The translations under genes and the position numbers were made by a program. Positions 1 to 6,490 of a stretch of DNA of 64,000 nucleotides are shown in pieces. Position 1 is the first letter of the stretch. Every line of letters begins with the position of its first letter. Source of the DNA: Treponema sp. UBA4692 (lineage in GTDB: Bacteria; Spirochaetota; Spirochaetia; Treponematales; Treponemataceae); contig DHKO01000045.1 of assembly GCA_002404895.1 (NCBI GenBank), forward strand, positions 1 through 64,000, read 5' to 3'. Under the pieces are notes generated by a model. The model was not told the origin of the DNA and ran no database searches. It saw only the letters and a program-made list of their open reading frames with translations.

Positions 1-1131
1 GAGCGCACAAACTGCATCTTGCAGGGAAAAACTTCGGTTTATCAGACGGAAGTTTTCCAGCCGATTATCGCTGAAATCGAGAGGCTTTCAAATTATAAGT
101 ATGGAACAGACGAGGAGAAAGACCGTTCTGTGAGAATTATTGCAGACCACAGCCGCGCTTCTGTTTTTATCATCGGAGATCCGAGGGGCGTTTCTCCGTC
201 AAATGTCGGCGCGGGATATGTTTTGCGCCGTTTGATTCGCCGCGCAGTCAGACATGGGATGAAGCTCGGAATTGAAAAATCTTTCCTTGCTGAAATCGCC
301 GGGACTGTAATTGAAAATTTCAAGGCTGCTTATCCTGAGCTTGAGCAGAATTCTGCTAAAATCAAGCATGAGCTTACAGCCGAAGAAGAAAAATTTCGCC
401 AGACTTTGAAGAAGGGCGAGGCAGAATTCCAGAAACTTCTTCCGAATTTGATGAAAAATCCTAAAAAAGTGATTTCAGGAAAAGTCGCTTATAATCTTTA
501 TGAAACTTACGGCTATCCTCTTGAGCTTACTCAGGAGCTTGGCGCGGAGCACGGTTTTACAGTCGATGTTGAAGGCTTCAAGGCGGCGGAGAAAAAGCAT
601 CAGGAAGCCTCAAAAACTTTGGATGCAGGAAAAGCGAAAGGCGGCTTGGCTGAGCAGTCAGATGTCGCGACAAAATACCACACTGCGACCCACCTTTTGC
701 AGCAGGCTTTGGTCAATGTCTTGGGAGACGAGGTTGCGCAGAAAGGCTCGAACATCAACAATGAGCGAATGAGATTTGACTTTACTTTCAGCCGACCGAT
801 GACTAAGGAAGAAATCCAGAAAGTTGAGGATATTGTAAACGAGAAAATCAAGGAAGATTTGCCTGTAACAATGGAGATTATGACTCTTGACCAGGCAAAG
901 AATGAGGGCGCGCGTGCTCTTTTTTCAAACAAGTACGGCGAGCAGGTAAAAGTCTACACAATTGGACGCAATCCGAAGAACGATTGGTTCTCAAAGGAAG
1001 TCTGTGGCGGTCCTCATGTTCAGCACACAGCGCAGATTGGCGATTTCAAGATTGTAAAAGAGCAATCTTCATCGGCTGGCGTGAGAAGAATCCGCGCGGT
1101 GATTTCAGGCGGGCTTCCGCTCGACAAATAG
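1..1131 (+). CDS. alaS: Alanyl-tRNA synthetase, C-terminal part (5' end outside window)
   Basis: Charges tRNA-Ala with alanine and hydrolyses mischarged Ser/Gly-tRNA-Ala in the cytoplasm. The frame is open from base 1, so the catalytic N-terminus lies upstream of the window. Visible are the end of the aminoacylation and tRNA-recognition region (ADHSRAS, GYVLRRLIRRAVRHG) and the editing domain with its zinc motifs HTATH and CGGPH. The protein stops shortly after SSAGVRRIRAV, where most bacterial AlaRS continue with a coiled coil and the C-Ala domain. I recall that treponemal AlaRS proteins are short in the same way; that is from memory. A 72-nt gap with an AAGGAA ribosome site leads into the next gene on the same strand. 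Confidence 0.97.
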   Translation, partial: ERTNCILQGKTSVYQTEVFQPIIAEIERLSNYKYGTDEEKDRSVRIIADHSRASVFIIGDPRGVSPSNVGAGYVLRRLIRRAVRHGMKLGIEKSFLAEIAGTVIENFKAAYPELEQNSAKIKHELTAEEEKFRQTLKKGEAEFQKLLPNLMKNPKKVISGKVAYNLYETYGYPLELTQELGAEHGFTVDVEGFKAAEKKHQEASKTLDAGKAKGGLAEQSDVATKYHTATHLLQQALVNVLGDEVAQKGSNINNERMRFDFTFSRPMTKEEIQKVEDIVNEKIKEDLPVTMEIMTLDQAKNEGARALFSNKYGEQVKVYTIGRNPKNDWFSKEVCGGPHVQHTAQIGDFKIVKEQSSSAGVRRIRAVISGGLPLDK

Positions 1132-1203
1132 CCTGTAACCAAAATTAAAAATAAGTGTTTCTTAAATGAAAATTGCGGAAATCTTTCGAATTAAGGAAAA
1201 GTT

Positions 1204-2289
1204 ATGAAACGTTTGGCAATATGTTTATCGCTGTTGGTCGCTTTTGTTGGAAGCGCATTCGCTCAGGCAGATTTGACTCCGCTTGTGGTTGTGAAACTGA
1301 ACAAGTCCGAGACAATCACTCTTAAAAAACTGAAAAACCGGGTTGAGACATACAAAAAGCAGACTAATCAGGCGTCTTTTTCTGTTGACCAGAAAAAAGA
1401 AATTTTGAACGCGATGGTTGACGAGCTTCTTATCGTTCAGGCGGCGCAGAAAGAGGGCTTGAGCATCACTGACACGCAGGTGAACCAGTATTTTCTTGCA
1501 AGCCTGAGCCAGCAGGTTGGACATCAGGTTACAGAAGCGGAATTCACAGAAATTGTCAAAAAGAACACCGGCTTGAAGCTTGATGACTTTATGCTCCAGC
1601 AGGTTGGAATGAACGTAAGCGATTATAAGGATTATCTTAAAAATCAGCTTTTGGCGCAGCAGTACGTTCTCTCAAAAAAGCAAGACGAAATCAAGAAAGT
1701 TGCTCCGACAGACGATGAAATCCGTTCTTTCTACGAGATGAACAAGGCAAACTTTGTTCAGAGCGATATGCTCAAGCTTTTTCTGGTGGTCGCTCCAAAA
1801 GGCGACAATGCGGAAGCTGCAAAGTCGAAAATTCAGCAGGTCAGAAATGACTTGAATGCGAAAAAAACAGATTTTGATAAAATCAAAGCCGATTCCATTA
1901 AGGACAAAATTTATCAGGGCGGAGATTTGCTGATTAGCAAGACAGCTCAGCATGCAAAAACTCTCGGAATTTCTTACAACGAGCTTCTTGAGCTTTTTGG
2001 GCGGGACATTGGCTACACATCTGATGTGAACGAGACTGAAAATGACTATCAGTTTTATGTGATTCGGCAGAAATATGCGGCAAAAATGCTTGGCTTGAGC
2101 GATTTGGTTCAGCCGGAGACAACTCTGACTGTTTACGATTACATCAGGTCGAATTTGACGCAGCAAAAACAGAGTCAGGCCCTCGTTCAGGCTGTGAATG
2201 ACCTTACAAAATCGCTTGATACTCCTGAGAATGTTGACCGAAAAAAAACAGGCGATGCTCTTACAAAATTTCTTAACTGGGAAAAATAA
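1204..2289 (+). CDS. Exported SurA/PrsA-like peptidyl-prolyl isomerase (parvulin-type chaperone)
   Basis: Likely a periplasmic folding factor for envelope proteins. The 361-residue product starts with a cleavable signal peptide (residues 1-20, ending GSAFAQA). It continues with an alpha-helical SurA-N-like region (about 50-165: VDELLIVQAAQKEGLSITD), then a degenerate parvulin-like segment (about 185-295: KLFLVV, QGGDLLI, DIGYTSDV, QFYVIRQK). The parvulin catalytic His/Cys residues are not evident, so it may act only as a chaperone. It is preceded by an AAGGAA ribosome site, and its stop overlaps the nusB start by one base, so the two are translationally coupled. Assignment rests on family-like architecture, not on a search. 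Confidence 0.75.
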   Translation: MKRLAICLSLLVAFVGSAFAQADLTPLVVVKLNKSETITLKKLKNRVETYKKQTNQASFSVDQKKEILNAMVDELLIVQAAQKEGLSITDTQVNQYFLASLSQQVGHQVTEAEFTEIVKKNTGLKLDDFMLQQVGMNVSDYKDYLKNQLLAQQYVLSKKQDEIKKVAPTDDEIRSFYEMNKANFVQSDMLKLFLVVAPKGDNAEAAKSKIQQVRNDLNAKKTDFDKIKADSIKDKIYQGGDLLISKTAQHAKTLGISYNELLELFGRDIGYTSDVNETENDYQFYVIRQKYAAKMLGLSDLVQPETTLTVYDYIRSNLTQQKQSQALVQAVNDLTKSLDTPENVDRKKTGDALTKFLNWEK

Positions 2290-2705
2290 TGTCGAGACGA
2301 AAAAGCAGAATTGTTGCGTTTCAGGGGCTTTATTCTTGGGACGTTGGCGGACAGAGCGAGAAAGACGTCATGGAGCTTTCTTGGATAAAAAAAGATGATG
2401 ACACTGAGCCTCTAAACGATGAGGACAGCGCGTTTGCGCGTATGCTGATTGCCGGTTCAATTGAGAACATCGGCACAGTCGATGAGAAAATCAAGGCTCA
2501 TTTGAAAAACTGGTCATTTGAGCGGCTCAATAAAGTTACTCTTGCAATCTTGAGAATGAGCGTTTACTCGCTTTTGTACACGAAGGATATTACTTCGTCG
2601 ATTGTAATTGACGAGGCTGTTGATATTGCCAAAAATTACGGTCCTGATGATTCATACAAATTTGTGAACGCGGTTCTCGACAATATCAGAAAAGAAATCG
2701 AATAG
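2289..2705 (+). CDS. nusB: Transcription antitermination factor NusB
   Basis: All-helical RNA-binding factor that joins NusE (S10) on boxA of rRNA leaders to prevent premature termination. The length of 138 residues is normal. Recognisable NusB stretches are RRKSRIVAFQGLYSWD at the N-terminus (RNA-binding arginines), the central LNKVTLAILRMSVYSL, and the C-terminal IVIDEAVDIAKNYG and YKFVNAVLDNI. The ATG overlaps the stop of the upstream chaperone gene by one base. Only 6 nt separate it from the following lipoprotein gene, so alaS, the chaperone gene, nusB and the TPR lipoprotein gene form one transcription unit. Confidence 0.97.
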   Translation: MSRRKSRIVAFQGLYSWDVGGQSEKDVMELSWIKKDDDTEPLNDEDSAFARMLIAGSIENIGTVDEKIKAHLKNWSFERLNKVTLAILRMSVYSLLYTKDITSSIVIDEAVDIAKNYGPDDSYKFVNAVLDNIRKEIE

Positions 2706-2711
2706 AAATTT

Positions 2712-4658
2712 ATGCGAAATCCTGTAAAAAAATCAATTTCCGCAGTCTGCGCTTGTTTTGTTTTTGCAGGATTTTTGTCATCTTGCTCTGTAAAAGATGA
2801 CTCGAAAGGTTTTATGTCCGCGATGGACAGCGTTGACATCTACATAAAAAACGGCGATGTCAATGAAGCCTTGAAGCTGCTGAAAAAATCAGAGAAAAAA
2901 GCTTTCAGTTCTTACGCGCGGCTCGGCGTTTACAGGCGATACGCTCAGCTTGGCGAGGAAAAACTTGCAAGAAAAACGCTTGAAAACGCATTCAAAAAAC
3001 TTCCTGACAATCCTGAGATTGAAGCCGTTTACGGAAATTATCTTTTGAAGCACGGCGAAACTGAAAAATCATTGAAAATAACAGAAAAACTTTCCGGCAC
3101 AAAATACGGCTCGATTCATTCGGAAGCGATGCTGAAATCCTTGACTGGAGATTTTTTTGCTGGCAATCCCGCTTTGAAAGACGAGAAAAGCCCCCTTTTT
3201 GAAAAGGAAATCTCATCATCTTATTTTGACATTTACGCAGGAACTGGCGACAGACGCTGGCTTAGAAATTGCGCTCTGATTTATTTAATGCGAGGCGACT
3301 ATTCGCTCGCTTCTTCATTGCAGTCCACTTTTTCTTATGATGAGCTTGACGATTCTGAAGACGCGCTTTTTTGGGGCTTTGTTCAGTACGATTCTGGAAA
3401 TTACGACATTGCAGTGAAAAATCTTGAAAAAGTGAAGTCCGACTTGCTTTCTGGAGCGGCTGCTTCGCTTGCTTCTGACTCTTATGCGAAACTTGACGAT
3501 TTTGACAGCGCGGAGGAAGCGAGAAATTCCTATATGAGCCGCGCAAAATCTTATGTGAAAATCGCTCCGTCTTTGATGGTGAACAGTGCGCTTTGGGCTT
3601 ATCGCCACGAGGATTACAAACGAGCTTATGAGCTTTTGGTGAATGCTGTTTCTGATTATCCTGATTATGTTCCGGGGCTTGTGAGCTACGGAAAACTCGC
3701 TTGGATTGATTCTCAGCCTGCTGAAATGACTGATTTGGAAATTTCGCTTAGAAAAACGAATTTACGCACTTTGAAAATGCGGAATTATGATGACCGCCCG
3801 AAGTTCAATATTGAAGACGCTGTGAGCAGAATGGAAGATTTTCTTGAAAAGGAAAATTCTTCTGACGGCGAAAAAAACGATGATTTGATTGTTGAGCGGC
3901 TGAGCCTTTTCATGCGCGAAAATGAAGCCTTGCCGCTTGCCAAGAAAACGTCTTTGATTTGGAGCGAGCTTGAGAAAAACCGACTTGGAACAAATCTTTA
4001 TCCGCCGCATTTGGTTCAATTTTGCGTGCAGAAGCTGCTTTCATTCGGGCTTGTTGAGGACGCGCGAACGCTTTTTACAGACTTTATAACGGCGAAATTC
4101 AACCTGAATTATCAGGAAGACGACAGAAATAACGGGAAAAAGGTCGAGACTGACATTTTCGGCGGCGAAAAAACTGTGGAAAATGGAATCGTTCCGCCTT
4201 TTATTGCGAAGCTGGCCTTTGGCGACAAGGCTGCCGCCGCAGCAAGCAGAATGGAGATTTGGGAAGTTGAATTTGCGGCTTATTTTGCGCTTTTAGATGG
4301 AAATGTTTCTGCGGCAAAACGGCTTTACGAGTATGCGAATTTTGAGACGGGCGGCGCGAAAACTGCGAACGCAAGCGGAGAATATATTTCTGTTTCTCCG
4401 CTCTGTGCTTCTTCAAGCTCCGCGAATCTCGCAATGATTTACTCAAGCCAAAACGAGAAGAAAAAGGCTTTGAATCTTTACACGCTTGCGGCTGGAAAAA
4501 CTTTCTCAAAGAAAATAAAGTCGAAGCTTTTGTATAGAATTGCGAATCTTCAGATTGGAATGGGAAGAAAAGACGACGCGCTGAATTCCGCATCTTATGC
4601 CGTGAGCCTTGACCCAAGCAATGCGGATGCGCGTCTGCTTTTAAATCAGCACAAATAA
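2712..4658 (+). CDS. TPR-repeat lipoprotein
   Basis: Function unknown; probably an envelope scaffold protein. The 648-residue product has a lipoprotein signal peptide with lipobox LSSC (Cys25). TPR-like helical pairs follow throughout: near residues 40-110 (IYIKNGDVNEALKLLKKS, YGNYLLKHGETEKSLKI), 215-330 (YDSGNYDIAVKNL, YRHEDYKRAYELL) and the C-terminus (MGRKDDALNSASYAVSLD). A lower-complexity region near 370-400 interrupts them. It follows nusB by 6 nt and closes the operon. No forward terminator is visible; the hairpin at 4701-4729 has its T-run on the other strand and serves groES. Confidence 0.85.
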   Translation: MRNPVKKSISAVCACFVFAGFLSSCSVKDDSKGFMSAMDSVDIYIKNGDVNEALKLLKKSEKKAFSSYARLGVYRRYAQLGEEKLARKTLENAFKKLPDNPEIEAVYGNYLLKHGETEKSLKITEKLSGTKYGSIHSEAMLKSLTGDFFAGNPALKDEKSPLFEKEISSSYFDIYAGTGDRRWLRNCALIYLMRGDYSLASSLQSTFSYDELDDSEDALFWGFVQYDSGNYDIAVKNLEKVKSDLLSGAAASLASDSYAKLDDFDSAEEARNSYMSRAKSYVKIAPSLMVNSALWAYRHEDYKRAYELLVNAVSDYPDYVPGLVSYGKLAWIDSQPAEMTDLEISLRKTNLRTLKMRNYDDRPKFNIEDAVSRMEDFLEKENSSDGEKNDDLIVERLSLFMRENEALPLAKKTSLIWSELEKNRLGTNLYPPHLVQFCVQKLLSFGLVEDARTLFTDFITAKFNLNYQEDDRNNGKKVETDIFGGEKTVENGIVPPFIAKLAFGDKAAAAASRMEIWEVEFAAYFALLDGNVSAAKRLYEYANFETGGAKTANASGEYISVSPLCASSSSANLAMIYSSQNEKKKALNLYTLAAGKTFSKKIKSKLLYRIANLQIGMGRKDDALNSASYAVSLDPSNADARLLLNQHK

Positions 4659-4693
4659 AAAGCGGAAAGTATTTTCGGATTTTTTAATAGAAG

Positions 4694-4729
4694 CAAAAAA
4701 AAGGCTGCCTTGCAAATATCGGCAGCCTT
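4694..4729 (-). terminator. Rho-independent terminator of groES
   Basis: A perfect 9-bp stem (AAGGCTGCC 4701-4709 with GGCAGCCTT 4721-4729) with an 11-nt loop. On the minus strand it is followed by a run of eight or nine T. It sits 10 nt after the groES stop. There is no T-run on the plus side, so it probably does not stop transcription coming from the TPR lipoprotein gene. Confidence 0.9.
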
Positions 4730-4738
4730 AAACAAAAT

Positions 4739-5011
4739 TTACTCAACTACAGCGATGATGTCTGAGTTCTTGACGATGAGATATTCTTCGCCGTCCATTT
4801 TTATCTGAACTCCAGAATATTTGTCGTACATAACCCTATCGCCGACTTTTACAGTGATTTTTTCTTTTTCAGTTCCTGGTCCAACAGCCTCGACAGTCGC
4901 AGTCTGAGTTTTTTCCTGCGCAGCTTCTGGCAAGATGATTCCTGATTTTGTTGTAGTTTCCGCTTTTTCCTGCTTCAAAAGCACGCGGTCAGCTAATGGT
5001 TTGAGTTTCAT
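4739..5011 (-). CDS. groS: Co-chaperonin GroES
   Basis: Ten-kDa lid of the GroEL folding chamber. The 90-residue length and the landmarks are typical: N-terminal MKLKPLADRVLLK, the mobile-loop region ETTTKSGIILPEAA, GDRVMYDKYSG, and the C-terminal EEYLIVKNSDIIAV. A strong GGAGG ribosome site lies 9-13 nt before the ATG. No groEL follows or precedes it; it is flanked by its own terminator and promoter and stands convergent to the nusB operon. As far as I recall, treponemes keep groES and groEL apart. No CIRCE operator (TTAGCACTC inverted repeat) is visible upstream, so HrcA control is not supported here. Confidence 0.98.
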   Translation of the reverse strand: MKLKPLADRVLLKQEKAETTTKSGIILPEAAQEKTQTATVEAVGPGTEKEKITVKVGDRVMYDKYSGVQIKMDGEEYLIVKNSDIIAVVE

Positions 5012-5048
5012 TTATATATCCTCCAAAAATTTGATATTTGATACAAAT

Positions 5049-5077
5049 AAAATATAGAAATAGTTTTCAATCGGCAA
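5049..5077 (-). promoter_or_regulatory. Probable sigma-70 promoter of groES
   Basis: On the minus strand TTGCCG (5072-5077) is followed after exactly 17 nt by TATTTT (5049-5054), about 38 nt before the ATG. Fit to the sigma-70 consensus is moderate. A TTTGATACA motif (5037-5045) lies just downstream and recurs at about 5128 and 5218. Confidence 0.5.
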
Positions 5078-5322
5078 GTTTTATTTTTTGATTTTCAGGA
5101 CTTTGTGAAACTGAATATTTCGGAAAATTTGATACAGTTTTCTGCAAAAGTCTGTTTTGTGTGTCAAAAAGACACAGAAATTATTCGGTTTTTAGTTTTT
5201 GGATTTCTGATGTTTCTTTTTGATACAAATTTAATAAAAATTGGCGAAATCGGCAAGAAAAACTTTCTGATTTTTGATTCGCTTTTTTTTGAAATTTTTT
5301 GGAAAGCGAATCTTCACAGTTT
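5078..5322. other. AT-rich intergenic stretch between groES and the sigma gene
   Basis: No convincing gene. It holds a hairpin of 6-bp stem (TGTGTC-AAAAA-GACACA, 5160-5176) and two copies of TTTGATACA (5128-5136, 5218-5226), the same word found in the groES leader. An open frame that runs through it and into the GC-rich repeat has no ribosome site and a composition unlike the neighbouring genes, so I do not call it. Confidence 0.5.
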
Positions 5323-5413
5323 AGAACGGCTACGCCGACACGGAGCCGTTGCGAAGCAAGCCCGAAGGGCCGAGCGTGAGCGGGCGGCGGAGCGGCGGGC
5401 ATTGTTTTGCTCA
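5323..5413. repeat. GC-rich dispersed mini-palindrome element, copy 1
   Basis: A sharply bounded GC-rich block in AT-rich surroundings. It is built from short palindromic words (AACGGCT with AGCCGTT, GCCCGAAGGGC, GAGCGTGAGCG). Related blocks occur at 9031-9170, 17715-17850, 21965-22070, 35766-35826 and 51373-51520. The words GCTCACGCTC and CTTCGC recur among them. Confidence 0.65.
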
Positions 5414-5508
5414 CTCGGTGATGTGAAAAAACATTGGCTGCTGGAGAAAAAGTCCGTTCTGAAAAATAAAATCATAAAATTTTGAAATTAAAAAACGGAA
5501 GAAAAAAG

Positions 5509-5526
5509 TTGGCACGAAACTTGCTA
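5509..5526 (+). promoter_or_regulatory. Sigma-54 (RpoN) promoter of the alternative sigma factor gene
   Basis: TTGGCACGAAACTTGCTA matches the sigma-54 consensus TTGGCACG-N4-TTGCW at every fixed position, with GG and GC ten nucleotides apart. Transcription would start near 5536, leaving a leader of about 27 nt. That leader holds one arm and loop of an inverted repeat (TTTATG/CATAAA, about 5530-5548) and an AAGGAG ribosome site before the ATG at 5563. A sigma-54 promoter needs an activating ATPase; none is encoded in this window. Confidence 0.85.
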
Positions 5527-5562
5527 TATTTTATGTACAAAACATAAAAAAGGAGATTCGCT

Positions 5563-6402
5563 ATGAAACACGACGACGAGACAATTTCTTTTTACTTGAA
5601 CGACATTAAAAATATTCCGCTTTTGACACAGGAAGAAGAGAAAAAATTGGCGGAAGAGGCTGTGAAAGGTTCTCTGGAAGCGAAAAACAAGCTTGTGAAA
5701 TCGAATCTCCGTTTTGTGATTACAATCGCGAAAAGCTATCAGGGAAGAGGACTGGAGCTTTCTGACTTGATTAGCGAGGGAAATCTTGGTCTGATGACAG
5801 CGGTTGACCATTTTGACGTTTCAAAAGGATACAGGTTTATTTCGTATGCGGTCTGGTGGATTCGCCAGAGCATTCAGAAAGCGCTTTGCGACAAGAGCCG
5901 CGCGATTCGCCTGCCGATGAACAAGGTTAGCGAGCTTGCGCAGGTGCAGAAAGCTAAGGCGATAGTTGGAAGCGACAAGGCTGAATCTCAGCAGATTTCA
6001 GAAATGGCCGCTATTTTGAGCATGAGCGAGGATAAAGTCCGCGATATGCTGAAGCTCGACAAGGATATTATTTCGCTTGATGCTCCGATTGACACTGACG
6101 CGAAAGACAGCGATTCGTTTGGCTCGGGATTTAAAGATGAAATCAACGCTGGACCGGAGGAAAAAGCCATTGAAAGCGCGATGAAGAGCGATGTTGCCAG
6201 CGCGGTGAACACTTTGAAGCCGACTGCGCAGAAAGTTCTTCGCTTGCGTTACGGCTTGAACGGCTTGAAGCCGATGTCTCTTTCGGAAGTTGGAGCTGTC
6301 GTTGGGCTTACAAAGGAAAGAATCCGGCAGATTGAGAAAGGCGCAATCCAGACTTTGCAGCTTCCTTCAAAAAAACGCCGCCTAGAAGCCTACGTTGCGT
6401 AA
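5563..6402 (+). CDS. Group-2 sigma-70-family factor (RpoS-like)
   Basis: Alternative sigma factor that directs RNA polymerase to a regulon unknown here. The 279 residues have region 1.2 (residues about 4-35), region 2 (about 45-110: LSDLISEGNLGLMTAVDHFD, GYRFISYAVWWIRQSIQKAL), a compact region 3 (about 125-165) and region 4 with its helix-turn-helix (about 225-270: LSEVGAVVGLTKERIRQIEKG). The long N-terminal region 1.1 of the housekeeping RpoD is missing, which points to a group-2 factor. AAGGAG precedes the ATG. The upstream sigma-54 promoter (5509-5526) makes this look like the RpoN-to-RpoS relay of Borrelia burgdorferi. I recall a T. pallidum counterpart (called sigma-43) next to groES, which would fit this position. 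Confidence 0.93.
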   Translation: MKHDDETISFYLNDIKNIPLLTQEEEKKLAEEAVKGSLEAKNKLVKSNLRFVITIAKSYQGRGLELSDLISEGNLGLMTAVDHFDVSKGYRFISYAVWWIRQSIQKALCDKSRAIRLPMNKVSELAQVQKAKAIVGSDKAESQQISEMAAILSMSEDKVRDMLKLDKDIISLDAPIDTDAKDSDSFGSGFKDEINAGPEEKAIESAMKSDVASAVNTLKPTAQKVLRLRYGLNGLKPMSLSEVGAVVGLTKERIRQIEKGAIQTLQLPSKKRRLEAYVA

Positions 6403-6420
6403 TGATTTCAAAATCCTCGA

Positions 6421-6456
6421 AATTTCCGAAACACAAATATTTCGGATGAAATTTTG
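6421..6456. terminator. Weak hairpin between convergent sigma and recG genes
   Basis: TCCGAAA (6425-6431) pairs with TTTCGGA (6440-6446) with an 8-nt loop, in the 88-nt gap between two converging genes. It lacks a clean T-run on either strand, so its role as a terminator is only positional. Confidence 0.3.
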
Positions 6457-6490
6457 GCTGAGAAATAAAAAAGGAAAGCGGCGGATGTTT

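Noticed and set aside
5012..5060. CIRCE element upstream of groES
   Set aside because: No TTAGCACTC-N9-GAGTGCTAA-like inverted repeat in the leader.
5105..5485. Open frame of 126 codons across the groES-sigma gap
   Set aside because: GTG start without a ribosome site; its C-terminal half is the GC-rich repeat translated, and its first half is AT-rich non-coding-like DNA.
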